Positions 42,336 through 52,087 of a stretch of DNA of 64,000 nucleotides are shown piece after piece; position 1 is the first letter of the stretch; every line of letters begins with the position of its first letter. The stretch spans positions 1 through 64,000 of the forward strand of contig JADJTE010000005.1 of NCBI GenBank assembly GCA_016711295.1, given 5' to 3'. This DNA comes from Sphingobacteriales bacterium (GTDB lineage: Bacteria; Bacteroidota; Bacteroidia; Chitinophagales; UBA2359). Under the pieces are notes generated by a model. The model was not told the DNA's origin and ran no database searches. It worked only from the letters and a program-made list of their open reading frames with translations. The translations under genes and the position numbers were made by a program.

Positions 42336-43535
42336 ATGTCATTGCCCACTTTTGCCTTTTGGTCTCTATTGTGCTTGGTCTTTTATACCTATATAGGATA
42401 TGGAATCGTGCTACTTGTAGCCGTGAGAATTAAAAGAATATTGCATTCGAACCCACAGAATAACCACAATTATTGTGCAAACAACAATAACCAATTGCCC
42501 GCCGTGACGCTGGTAGTGGCTGCCTACAACGAAGCAGATTGTATAGCAGCCAAAATTAAAAACTCGATGGCGCAAAATTATCCGCCCGACAAACTGCATT
42601 TCTTGTTCGTCACCGACGGCTCTACCGACAATACGCCCGAAATAGTGCGGCAATACCCCGCAGTCGAACTGCACCATAGCAGCGAAAGGCGCGGAAAAAT
42701 TGCTGCCGTACACCGCATTATGCCCTACGTCAAAACCCCCGTGGTCATATTTACCGATGCCAATACATACCTCAACCCCGACGCTACCTACCAACTCGTG
42801 CGACACTATGCCAACCCGCAAGTAGGCGCGGTGGCAGGCGAAAAACGAATTGCCAACAAAGAAAAAGATACCGCCGAGGGGGCGGGAGAAGGCATCTATT
42901 GGCGCTACGAATCGGCACTCAAACGCGGCGACTCCGAACTATACTCCGTAGTAGGAGCAGCAGGAGAGCTATTCTCTATACGTACCGACTGCTACGAACC
43001 CGTGCCGCCCGACACCATCATCGAAGATTTTTATATGACCCTACGCATCGCACAACGCGGTTATCGCGTCATGTACGAGCCGAAAGCCTACGCCACAGAA
43101 ACCGCCTCAGCATCTGTTGCCGACGAACTGAAACGAAAAATACGAATCGCTGCCGGAGGCATACAAGCCATCATGCGCCTGACACCACTACTCAACCCAC
43201 TGCGCTACGGCGTATTATCGTTTCAATATATCTCGCACCGCGTATTACGATGGACAATTGCCCCGCTTGCCTTGCCATTATTGCTATGCCTCAACCTCTA
43301 TTTGAGCCTACAACACCCGTCTGCCATGTATGACGGACTATTAGCTGCCCAAGTCTTGTTTTATGCAATGGCTTTTGCGGGCTATTTGTTAGAAAAAAAA
43401 CAACTAAAAGTAAAAATACTATTTGTGCCTTATTATTTTTGCCTCATGAACTACGCTGTCTTTCGAGGCATGTGGCGCATCGCACTCGGCAGCCAATCAG
43501 TAGTATGGGAAAAAGCCAAACGCGCCGCAGAATAA
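42336..43535 (+). CDS. Membrane glycosyltransferase, family 2 (synthase-like)
   Basis: A 399-residue GT2 with an N-terminal membrane helix, a GT-A domain (VTLVVAAYNEADCIAAKI, FTDANTYLNPDA, IIEDFYMTLRIAQRGY) and three C-terminal membrane segments. The EDFYMTLR motif is the acceptor/catalytic Asp region, and the layout matches BcsA/hyaluronan-synthase-like enzymes, though the Q/RxxRW motif is not clear. It is divergent from the exopolysaccharide cluster and may belong to the same pathway. Confidence 0.87.
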   Translation: MSLPTFAFWSLLCLVFYTYIGYGIVLLVAVRIKRILHSNPQNNHNYCANNNNQLPAVTLVVAAYNEADCIAAKIKNSMAQNYPPDKLHFLFVTDGSTDNTPEIVRQYPAVELHHSSERRGKIAAVHRIMPYVKTPVVIFTDANTYLNPDATYQLVRHYANPQVGAVAGEKRIANKEKDTAEGAGEGIYWRYESALKRGDSELYSVVGAAGELFSIRTDCYEPVPPDTIIEDFYMTLRIAQRGYRVMYEPKAYATETASASVADELKRKIRIAAGGIQAIMRLTPLLNPLRYGVLSFQYISHRVLRWTIAPLALPLLLCLNLYLSLQHPSAMYDGLLAAQVLFYAMAFAGYLLEKKQLKVKILFVPYYFCLMNYAVFRGMWRIALGSQSVVWEKAKRAAE

Positions 43536-43930
43536 CAAGGCAAACGCATTATAGATAAATTGATTATTAAAAATAAGATGCAAAAAAATGCCAATAGTCA
43601 TACAAATTTACACATGTTATACTATATCGGACTTTTTTTAAAGTGTTTTCCTATAAACCGTATGAATACGAGATTTTGCTCAAAAAAATGGCTTTGATTT
43701 AGGTGGCTAACTTTGTTTCTGTTCATAAAGCCCATCAGTACATCAACAGCAAAACCCCTAAATCATTGGTAGATGCAATGGCTTAGGGGTTTGGGCTTGT
43801 ATAGTCTTGTTCAAATAAATGCATTGATTATTTTGCAATAATAAATGCTTGTTGTGCAAATAAATTTTACCTATTATTGCTGACCATCAGAATTGTAACG
43901 GGCGCACAGTTCTCGCTAAAAAAAACGGTG
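43536..43930. other. Intergenic region with a 10-bp inverted repeat
   Basis: No gene seen. A plus-strand TAACTTTG box (43708-43715) precedes an inverted repeat, AAACCCCTAA (43752-43761) with its complement (43783-43792) and a 21-nt loop. No T-run follows, so the function is unclear; it could be a short structured transcript. Confidence 0.4.
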
Positions 43931-44018
43931 CGGAGAGAGCGGGATTCGAACCCGCGATACACTTTTGGCATATACGCACTTTCCAGGCGCGCTCCTTCAA
44001 CCACTCGGACAACTCTCC
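43931..44018 (-). tRNA. tRNA-Ser (anticodon GGA)
   Basis: An 88-nt class II tRNA on the minus strand. It begins GGAGAGTTGTCCGAGTGG, has a long variable arm and T-arm GCGGG-TTCGAAT-CCCGC, and ends CTCTCC plus discriminator G. The anticodon GGA lies at 43982-43984 (loop CCTGGAAAG). CCA is not encoded. A T-run follows shortly after the 3' end. Confidence 0.97.
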
Positions 44019-44047
44019 GTTTTTGGGTAAAAACCGCAATTAGGCTG

Positions 44048-44055
44048 CAAAGATA
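44048..44055 (-). promoter_or_regulatory. Candidate -7 box of tRNA-Ser
   Basis: Minus-strand TATCTTTG fits TAnnTTTG and lies 30 bp before the tRNA 5' end. Confidence 0.4.
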
Positions 44056-44150
44056 GTGATATTTGGGTTATCTGCCGCTATTGCGCCTCAAAATAATTAT
44101 ACTTCGTTTCTTGGAATACGCGTAACTAAGTAGTACGTAAATAAACGATG

Positions 44151-44330
44151 CTAATAAGGTTCAAGTTTTATAGTATATTTGGTTGCCGTATTTGATGAAA
44201 TATCATCCAACTTACTTGTTACATTATCCCACGAAGCAAAATCTTTCGGCATCATCCATTCGTATTTAATTTTTTGCCAAAGCGTTTCAATCCTGTTTAG
44301 ATGTGGGCTGTAAGATGATGTGATGAGCAT
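44151..44330 (-). pseudogene. IS630-family transposase remnant (C-terminal 59 residues)
   Basis: The minus strand from 44330 to a TAG at 44151-44153 reads the end of an IS630/Tc1-type DDE transposase. The phrase SSYSPHLNRIETLWQKIKYE carries the last catalytic Glu with the typical SPxLNxIExxW context, followed by KDFASWDNVTSKLDDI. Everything upstream of this is missing; the fragment starts 3 bp after the stop of the lipoprotein gene. No terminal repeats or target duplication were found. It shows that the gap between tRNA-Ser and the lipoprotein is a scar of a lost insertion sequence. Confidence 0.85.
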
Positions 44331-44332
44331 TT

Positions 44333-44761
44333 TTATAGATGGGCAAACTCAAAGCATTCTTTGTTCCAATGCTGTTGATGTTCGTAGGCATCGCGCACAT
44401 AGATAGGTTCGTAGTAATACTGTGCTTTGTCTAAGAAGCAGCGGCAAAATTTGTCGCTATCCAAATTTTCGACTTTACCCATCATTTGTTGGCAGTAGCC
44501 GATATGGAAATCCATATCTTCTTTTTTCCAGCCGTCAGGAAACCGGACAGTAACGCCCATTGCCGAGCGGCGTATGCGTTTGCCCGTGCTGGTGGTTTCA
44601 TAATCTTTTTCGTAGAGGGGCAAACCGTTTTCGTCTTTGCCTACTGCTGTTTGCGTCTGTCCTTGTGGTGTGGTGTTGCTAGTATTTGGGCTTTTGGGTT
44701 GGCAAGCCGTGCCCAGTCCAATACAAGTAGCGGTCAGTAGATATAATAAGATGGTGCGCAT
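44333..44761 (-). CDS. Small putative lipoprotein
   Basis: A 142-residue protein. Start chosen at MRTILLYLLTATCIGLGTAC, which gives a lipoprotein-type signal with the Cys near residue 20; the longer frame to 44926 has an unlikely N-terminus. The mature part has a Ser/Thr/Gln-rich spacer, then a Cys-containing domain (GYCQQMMG ... DKFCRCFLDKAQYYY). I recognise no family. A -7 box lies at 44815-44822. Confidence 0.72.
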   Translation of the reverse strand: MRTILLYLLTATCIGLGTACQPKSPNTSNTTPQGQTQTAVGKDENGLPLYEKDYETTSTGKRIRRSAMGVTVRFPDGWKKEDMDFHIGYCQQMMGKVENLDSDKFCRCFLDKAQYYYEPIYVRDAYEHQQHWNKECFEFAHL

Positions 44762-44814
44762 AATATTGGTTGAAATAAGCAATTTTTTTGAGGGATTTAT
44801 GGCAGGTAAGCAAG

Positions 44815-44822
44815 CAAAGGTA
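44815..44822 (-). promoter_or_regulatory. Candidate -7 box of the lipoprotein gene
   Basis: Minus-strand TACCTTTG, 53 bp before the chosen ATG at 44761; it supports the shorter start. No well-spaced -33 box. Confidence 0.4.
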
Positions 44823-44865
44823 CAAAAAAATGCGTTTCTTGCAGGTGTTGCGGCGGACAAAATAG

Positions 44866-44893
44866 ATAGCCCACGACATAAATCGTGGGCTAT
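44866..44893 (-). terminator. Terminator of the DUF1501 gene
   Basis: Perfect 11-bp stem ATAGCCCACGA/TCGTGGGCTAT (44866-44876, 44883-44893) with a 6-nt loop. On the minus strand it is followed by TCTATTTTG. It lies about 95 bp past the DUF1501 stop. Confidence 0.6.
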
Positions 44894-44988
44894 ATGGGCA
44901 AAATGAGTGTTAATTTTGTACTTCAAAACTATCTAAACGTATTTTGTTAAAACGTTTTGGAGCTAAAATTAGCATACGAGATTAGGCA

Positions 44989-46616
44989 TTAGTACGCGAT
45001 CATCACGCGGCGGCTATATGTTTTTCCGCCTGTATCTAATCGATACAAATATTCGCCCGGAGGCAAGCCATGGGCAGCAGGCACAACCTGAACGGTATAG
45101 CTATTGGGTTCTTGCGTTGTGTTTACGAGAGTAGCTTTTACCTGTCCAGCTGAGTTGAGCAGTTGTAGGCGCACCATGCCGCGCTGCAAAATGGCGTATT
45201 TTATAAGTAGCGTATTGCTTTGGCTCAATGAACGGTCGTGCCCAAGTAGTATTGCTAAATCGTTAGAGCCGACAGAGGGCGGGCAAGGAGCAATTAGGTT
45301 GGGTGTGGGCGCAAATTGGTCGTTCATAATGCCGCGCACCACTAAGGGGTCTAAGCAAAACCAGTTGGTGAGGATAGCACTATATACCGAGCGGTAGTCA
45401 GTTGTGTAGGATTGGTCGTAGCTATCGCCGTCATGAGTGGGCTGAATGTACCTTTTAAGCCGCCTATTGTAGTGCCACCAAACATCATGAGCGGTGCTGC
45501 TTGTCCGTGGTCTGTGCCCAAGGGGCCCATTTTCGGCATTGGTGCGTCCAAACTCGGAGAAGGTCATCGTCAATACGTTTTCGTCTACGCCAGCAGTGCC
45601 GAGGTCGTCATAAAAGGCTTTTACTGCCGAGCCTATTTGTTGGAGTAAATAGGGGTGGTTGTCGAGTTGGTTGGCGTGGGTGTCAAAGCCATGAATTTCG
45701 AGTAGATAAATACGGGTAGACAAGCCGCCTTTGATGAGCCTTGCTGTGATAGCCAATTGTTCGGCGAGGTCGTTATCGGCGGGGTAGGTAGCGGGCGTAG
45801 CGCGGTCGTAGGCATATTTGACCGATTCGGCATAGCGCACCGTATTATTAGCCATTTGCCGCATAAAGCCCAATTCTTCGCCGTAGGCGCAATCGGGTAG
45901 CACGTCGTTGGGGTATACTTGTCCTGTTTGTGCAATTTGATAAAACTCGGTGGGGTTATTGACCGTCAGTGCCATAGAAGTGTCGCTGCCCATGAGTACT
46001 AAACTCGATTGCACCCCTACTTGTATGGCGACGGGGGCTTCGTTAGGGGCTATATCGTAGGCAGGGTATTCATATTCGAGATATCTGCCCAACCAACCGC
46101 TATTGAGATATACGCTGGCTGCGCTACCAGATGCCCATATATCGGTCGAGCGGAAGTGCGAATAATCTTGGCTTGGATAGGCTACGCTATGCACTACCGC
46201 CATTTTTCCGTCGTTCCACAAGGGCATTAGGTCTGCCATAGCACTATTCAGCCCAAATTCGGGGCTTAGTGCTTCGAGGTTGGCTTCTTGTACGGCGATA
46301 GTGGGGCGTATGTCATAATAAGTGGTATTGTCGCGTGGGATAATCATATTTAAGCCATCGTTTCCGCCGCCCAAAAAATAATCACCAATACGCGCTCGTT
46401 GTTAGCCTCCATGAGGGCTTTGGTTAGGGCGGGCGATTTGGCTAAGGCTTGTATGCGGTTGCCGCCCAAAGCAAATGCACTACCAAGGGCAAATAAGCCT
46501 GTGGCATTGAGAAATTGTCGGCGGCTCCAAAAGGCGTGCTCGCGTTCGTGTGCTTCGCCATGTTCGAGGGCAGCACCGTTTCGTATATGATTGTTTGAGT
46601 TATTGTTATCGCACAT
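44989..46616 (-). CDS. DUF1501 family secreted protein (three frameshifts)
   Basis: A DUF1501 (sulfatase-like fold) protein of about 540 residues. The N-terminus has a twin-arginine-type signal (SRRQFLNATGLFALG). The first break is at the A6 run 46373-46378 (plus strand): VLVIIF should continue LGGGNDGLNMIIPRDN. Inside the gene a compensating pair of indels, at G4 45522-45525 and near 45398-45405, puts about 38 residues out of frame; the correct stretch TDHGQAAPLMMFGGTTIGG is readable in another frame. The C-terminus is a type A T9SS-like sorting domain (SNTLLIKYAILQRG ... YSRRVMIAY). The gene follows its usual partner, DUF1800, on the same strand. The function of the pair is not established. 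Confidence 0.88.
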
Positions 46617-46720
46617 AATGTTTTGATAGGAAATTAGAGATAGAAGTCAGTGATAGGTAGAGGGGGCGGGTTGTTTTAGTGCATTGAGCCGCGGGGACTG
46701 CACAAGCACACGTTCTATAT

Positions 46721-48187
46721 TTAGTTGAGTTGGAATACAGGTTGTTTGACCAAATGTTGCAACAGTAACATCATTTGATAAGGAACGGTATCCCAATCTA
46801 AGTTCCAGAGTCCTTCTTGAAAATAGTTTTCGGGAATACTCGCTTTAAATACCGTAGTAGCCGATTCGTATTCAGTGGCATTGAGCAACCCTTTTGGCAA
46901 CAAGAAATCGACGATGCTTTGCGTTACTACGGCGGCATTGTTCGAGTTACCGCTTAGGTTTTTGGCTAATAACACCCAAGTAGCTTCGGTATTTTCGTTA
47001 GCTCCCCAGAGGGTATAGGAGGCATATCGCCAGCGTTTGGTCAGGTAATTTTCGTTGATCCAAGTGCGATAACCCGGCCAACCTGCTACATTGACAGGTG
47101 TCCAGAGTTCCTGCCCCAATTCGTAAGCCCAATAAGCAAGCGCACCGAGTGTATCGTTGGTATATTCCATTTGCAATGAGTATACAATGCCATTGAGCAT
47201 TTCTATCGGGCTTTTTATCAATACGCCTATATGTGCATCGTCAAAAAAATATTCGCTCTTGAATAATTGGCGCAATACGGGTGCTAATTCGAAATTGTTA
47301 TTTTTGAAAGTAGTGGCTAAGGCATTAACTATATCGGGGTCGGGGGCGGGTGTGATAAAAAATTTGCACAATGTGGTGCATATATAAGTAGCGGTTTGGT
47401 CTTGGCGATAGTTAAAAATGAGATTGACCACATTAGTAGGCGTAGCCGACGATGCGGTATTGCCCCAATTGCCGGTTTGCCCAAAAATCGTTTTATCGGT
47501 ATTGTCAAATCTTTCAGGTACAAACGAAGATGGTTCGCACGTTTCGTTGCTACAAACCCAACCTGTCAAGGCGCGTGCCATTTCGGTGATGTCTTCTTCG
47601 GTATAGCCGTTGTTTTGCCCCATTGTAAACAATTCCATCAATTCGCGGGCATAATTTTCGTTGGGTGCGCCTACCTCGCTTTGGTTGCCATTCAAGAACA
47701 TGAGCATGGCAGGCGTTATCCCGATTTGGTGTACGAACTCCTTAAAATTGCCCAAAGCATATTCTTGGAGCAATTTGTGGTATAGGTACATATATGCCGA
47801 GCAGCCGTAGGCACCCCATTGTGTCACGAAGTGGTTATGCCAAAAAAGGCTCATTTTTTCGCGAAAACCATAGGTTATCATGTCATTGACCCATTGCCGT
47901 GTCCATATATCGCGATGCTCATAAATTTGATTATCGTAATCGGTATAATCGTCAATAGGGGCACGTGTCCAGTCGTACCAGGTAGGCGGTGCAGACAGGG
48001 GCAAGGCGGTGGCTTGGTTAATAATTTGGTCGACCAAGGCGGAGGGCGACATAGGCAAAGCGGCTAATATCTGTGCGTTAGTCGCTCCGAAACCCACGCG
48101 GCGATATAGGTGGGCGATGCGCTGTCTGTTCCAAGGTACGGTAACAGACGGAACGTAAGGGGCAATAGTACCGGTGGCACAACTCAT
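46721..48187 (-). CDS. DUF1800 family protein
   Basis: A 488-residue protein with typical DUF1800 phrases: RIAHLYRRVGFGATNAQI near the N-terminus, MSLFWHNHFVTQWG, NENYARELMELFTMG and YTEEDITEMARALTGW. It is the standard partner of DUF1501 and is encoded directly upstream of it (104 bp gap), so they likely form an operon. No clear signal peptide is seen in this reading. The molecular function of the family is unknown. Confidence 0.92.
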   Translation of the reverse strand: MSCATGTIAPYVPSVTVPWNRQRIAHLYRRVGFGATNAQILAALPMSPSALVDQIINQATALPLSAPPTWYDWTRAPIDDYTDYDNQIYEHRDIWTRQWVNDMITYGFREKMSLFWHNHFVTQWGAYGCSAYMYLYHKLLQEYALGNFKEFVHQIGITPAMLMFLNGNQSEVGAPNENYARELMELFTMGQNNGYTEEDITEMARALTGWVCSNETCEPSSFVPERFDNTDKTIFGQTGNWGNTASSATPTNVVNLIFNYRQDQTATYICTTLCKFFITPAPDPDIVNALATTFKNNNFELAPVLRQLFKSEYFFDDAHIGVLIKSPIEMLNGIVYSLQMEYTNDTLGALAYWAYELGQELWTPVNVAGWPGYRTWINENYLTKRWRYASYTLWGANENTEATWVLLAKNLSGNSNNAAVVTQSIVDFLLPKGLLNATEYESATTVFKASIPENYFQEGLWNLDWDTVPYQMMLLLQHLVKQPVFQLN

Positions 48188-48392
48188 AATGTAATTGATT
48201 TCATTAATCCCTTAGGATGGTTAGGCATAACTGCACAACAAAAGTAGGCTAAAAAAGAGTATTTTTTCCATATTGTACTATATTTTTTGTTTAGTTATTT
48301 GCTCTGTATAGTTATGTACAATGGCTTGTGGAACTTAAAACACGTAAATGTCCGCTTTTATTAAACAAAAGACCCTGTGCAAGTAATTGTGG

Positions 48393-48400
48393 TAATTTTG
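48393..48400 (+). promoter_or_regulatory. Candidate -7 box upstream of the PPC-domain protein
   Basis: TAATTTTG fits TAnnTTTG. The first in-frame codons of the gene follow only about 25-35 bp later, leaving no room for a signal peptide further upstream. Confidence 0.35.
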
Positions 48401-48432
48401 TGACAAAAAAAAGGTGCTGATATGATAATTAT

Positions 48433-51194
48433 TTGCCAAAAAACTCTTTGCCCGCAGGTTGGCAAAACAATGCCGATACAGGTGTTAATGTTTGGTCATT
48501 GGGGCAGGACACCAACAACTGGACGCAAAATATGGACGGCACCTGTATGGCATTTTTTAATGATGATGCCTTGGGCGATGCTGCCCCGTACAGCCGTGTT
48601 ACGCTGCTATCGCCGCCTTTTGACGGCACACAGAATGCCATTATTACCTTCGAAATCGATTTTCATCTGCGTCAATACAATGCCAGTGCGCTTAGTTTTA
48701 TGGTATTTGACGGTACAGAATACCGACCCTTAGCCAGCTATTCGGGGCAAAACTATACGGGCGATGCCTATTCGGACGAAGCACATGCCGTCATAGATAT
48801 TTCGGCTTATCGCGCTACTAACAACCGCATCGCTATAGGTATACGACGACTGCAGTACATGGGCTTGGTGGGCTGCTGTCGATAATTTCAAAATTACGGG
48901 CGAAGGGACGATGAGCGACGACTGCTCGCGCGCCCAAGCACTATCGCTCAATGTACCCTGCACATCGATGTATAGCAACGTAAACGCTATTTTTACGGGT
49001 GCTAATCCCAATTGCGTCGCCTCGACCGAATCCGGAATTTGGTTCTCGTTCCAAGCACCTGCGGGCGGGGCTGCCAACGTAGTGACCAATGCCGACTTTA
49101 ACGAAGTGATAACGGTGTTTAGCGGTACTTGTTCGGGGCTTACCCAAATTGCTTGTACTAACTTCGACGAGTTTGGGTTTATGACCGAAACACTGCGCTT
49201 GACAGGATTAACATCAGGGCAAACCTATTTTGTGCGTGTAAGCGGTGTAACCGATAGCTTTGGCGCGTCGGAAGGCAATGTCTGTGTCGAGATACAAACA
49301 GCAGGGGCACCCGCTACGCCGCCACCCTCCAACGATAATTGCACCAACGCCGTTGTGCTTGGGATAGGGCAAGCCTGCGTAAATGGCACTAACCGCGCCG
49401 CTACCATGCAGCCCCCAGAACCTGTCCCGTCGCGCAATGCTCGCTCTCGTGCATCGGTTTGTGCACGATTTACGCACTCCGCCAACGGCAGTGTATTGAT
49501 AGAAAACGATGCCGATTTTGCCGATGTACTGACCGTTTATGGTGGGTCTAACTACAGCAACCTCACCGAAGTAGGCGGCAACGACTATGGACGTACCCTT
49601 GCTTTGACCGGATTGACCGCAGGACAAACCTATTATATCCAAATCAGTGGGTATTTTGCTACTGTCGAGGGCAACTTTTGTGTGCGCATCACCAACCCAC
49701 CTCCTGCACCTGCTAACGAAATATGTACCCAAGCCGTATCGCTCGTCGTTGACGACTCTGACTGCACGATGGGCAATAACCAGAATGCCCATTTCAACGG
49801 AGCTTTGGTCGATTTGATGGCTCCTTTTGAATCTTATAGCTCGTCTAACGAAACAGGCGTTACCTATACGCGCCCCAGCCAAGGTGCTACCTGCGAGATG
49901 AGTACTACTACACCCCAATATGACGTATTTTCGTTTGTAGTAGATGTGACAGGCTCTTATACGATACTCAATGCTTATAGCGAATACTACGACGGCTACT
50001 TACATATATATGCCAATTCATTCGACCCCAATAACCCTTGTGCCACCTATTTGGCGGGCAACGACGATTATAACGGCATTGCCTACTCGACTGTAACCGT
50101 AACACTCACCGCCAGTACACCGTATTATATCGTTACAAGTGCTTGGGAAAGCTACCAATCGGGTACTTATACGACAACTATCGAGGGACCAGGTGAGGCA
50201 AGCACCCTACTCAACGATGCCAATATCAATGGTATGTTCACAACCTGCGACTTTCAGGCTGACGCACCCCTTTGGTACGAATTTGTAGCACCGGCTTCGG
50301 GAAGGGTACGCATCGCTACGGGGGCAGATTTTGTGCATACTGTTTCGCTATATTCGGGTGTATGTGGCAATATGACCCAAGTGGGTTGTGCCTATAATCC
50401 ATCGCGCTGCGAAGATGCGCCACTATTTACAGGATTAGAGCCAGGCGATACCTATTTTGTCCAAATCGCATCGGCGCGTACCGCCTTTGGCTATAATTAT
50501 GGCGATGTATGCGTGCGAGTGAAAGAATCAGCTGCCGACCCTATTCGCGTCAAGGTAAAAGCATTTTTGGAAGGAGCATATTCGGGCAACGGAGCGATGA
50601 GTACTACCCTTAGCCAATATCATCTCATTAGCGAGGAACAACCATATAACGCCGATCCTTGGTATTATGAAGGAGAAGAATGTGCCGAAACTACTGCTGC
50701 TAATGCCGTCGATTGGGTATTGGTAGAGTTGCGCAGCGCGACAGATAATAACGTCATTGTGGCACAAAAAGCGGCTATGCTCACCAATACGGGAGCTATC
50801 AACGACCGCGGCAAAGACGGTATGTATTTTGATGTGCCTGCCCGGCGATTATTATATCGTAGTGCGCCACCGCAACCACATGGCGGTGATGAGTGCTGTG
50901 CCCGTGCCCCTGCCCAATATTAATGTATATAGCTTTGCTGCGGGTATGAATTACGCGCTTGGCAGCAGTCAGTTAAAAGATATGGGCGATGGCAATTTTG
51001 CCCTCCACGCAGGCGACGTAGATGGCAACGGCGTAATAGTAGTGTCCGATTTTAATATTTATGCCACCCAAATAGCCCAAATCAATGTCTATACGGGCGG
51101 CGACATCAATTTAGACCGAACTGTAACCACTGCCGACTTCAACAAATACCAACCCAATGCCAGCCGTATCGGTATTGCGCAGATTAGGTATTGA
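48433..51194 (+). CDS. Modular protein with MAM/choice-of-anchor J, PPC-like and dockerin-like domains (frameshifted)
   Basis: A large modular, presumably surface protein of about 920 residues read in three frames. Part one (48433-48885) is a choice-of-anchor J/MAM-type domain (SLPAGWQNNADTGVNVWSLG). After a break near 48845-48870 the frame continues TWAWWAAVDNFKITGEG into 48911-50923, which holds about four PPC/fibronectin-like repeats, each with C-rich phrases such as SDDCSRAQALSLNVPC and TSGQTYFVRVSG. A second break near 50838-50845 leads to the C-terminal part ending at 51194, with two dockerin-like calcium loops (GDVDGNGVIVVSDFN, GDINLDRTVTTADFN). The N-terminus lacks a signal peptide; an in-frame stop is at 48418-48420. 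The start is therefore uncertain or truncated. Confidence 0.78.
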
Positions 51195-51216
51195 TAGCAA
51201 GCCGGATCATATTTTT

Positions 51217-51258
51217 AGCCTCCGCCAGCCGCAATATTACCGCTGACGGAGGCTTTTA
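51217..51258 (+). terminator. Terminator after the PPC/dockerin-like gene
   Basis: Stem of about 12 bp with one mismatch (51217-51228 with 51243-51254, core GCCTCCG/CGGAGGC), followed by TTTTAT. It lies 22 bp after the stop at 51194. Confidence 0.7.
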
Positions 51259-51291
51259 TATGGCTATACGTGAGCGCATTTTAACAACGAA

Positions 51292-51322
51292 TTGGGCAAT
51301 TGCGAAAAGTTGGCTAACTTTG
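51292..51322 (+). promoter_or_regulatory. Orphan promoter upstream of the 49-bp repeat region
   Basis: TTG (51292-51294), 20-bp spacer, TAACTTTG (51315-51322). No ORF follows for over 700 bp. Confidence 0.4.
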
Positions 51323-51329
51323 CACTTCC

Positions 51330-51398
51330 TATCAATACAGTCTTAATACAACAATAAACAAGTGAGCGACAAAACCACCAAAATAGTGGTTTGATTTT
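51330..51398 (+). ncRNA. Possible short transcript ending in a hairpin
   Basis: Downstream of the orphan promoter, AAACCAC (51372-51378) and GTGGTTT (51386-51392) form a hairpin followed by GATTTTCT. Promoter and hairpin would define an RNA of about 70 nt with no coding potential. This is an inference from two weak signals. Confidence 0.25.
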
Positions 51399-51554
51399 CT
51401 AATTTTGAATAAAAAAGAATAACGCGAGCACTTGCTCGCGCCCTTGCTACAAAGCAGCATTTAGCAAAATTTGTTACCGAAATTTAGAACACGGACATAA
51501 ACAAAGACACCACTTTACAATGAACCAATCAACAACAATAATAGGAAACAATTT

Positions 51555-51865
51555 CGCTCCTACGGAGCTGTCTATATCCCACAATTTGATTCTATTATTA
51601 TATCGCTCCTATGGAGCTGTCTATATCCCACAATTTGATTCTATTGTTATATCGCTCCTACGGAGTTGTCTATATCCCACAATTTGATTCTATTGTTATA
51701 TCGCTCCTATGGAGTTGTCTATATCCCATAATTTGATTCTATTATTATATCGCTCCTATGGAGTTGTCTATATCCCACAATTTGATTCTATTATTATATC
51801 GCTCCTACGGAGTTGTCTATATTCCACAATTTGATTCTATTATTATATCGCTCCTACGGAGCTGT
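51555..51865. repeat. 49-bp tandem repeat, six full units plus a partial
   Basis: Units start at 51555, 51604, 51653, 51702, 51751 and 51800, with a partial unit at 51849; the period is exactly 49 bp. Each starts CGCTCCTA(C/T)GGAG, a palindrome in the first copy, followed by an AT-rich part (CACAATTTGATTCTATT). Units differ at a few positions (TACGGAG or TATGGAG; AGCTG or AGTTG). 49 is not a multiple of three and no ORF spans it, so it is non-coding. CTCCTACGGAG-type palindromes are common between genes in Bacteroidota. Confidence 0.95.
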
Positions 51866-51952
51866 TATCCATAGGGGCAGCATCATAGTAGAAAATGAAG
51901 ACAGCACCCCGTAGGGGCGATATTCTCATCAGTTATGAGTCAAAGAATAAAA

Positions 51953-52074
51953 GTAACTATTTAGCCCTGTAGGGGGAATAGCTATTTCTAATCGAATATG
52001 CAATGATTTCAGGCATTATTAGATAGATATAGCCCAGAACCCCATACCCAAAACCCTATACCCTAAATAGTTAC
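51953..52074 (+). mobile_element. MITE copy 5 with 8-bp target duplication
   Basis: Perfect 12-bp inverted ends at 51953-51964 and 52063-52074, flanked by GAATAAAA on both sides (51945-51952, 52075-52082). 122-bp form. It lies just upstream of the DUF4403 gene start. Confidence 0.93.
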
Positions 52075-52087
52075 GAATAAAAATAAT

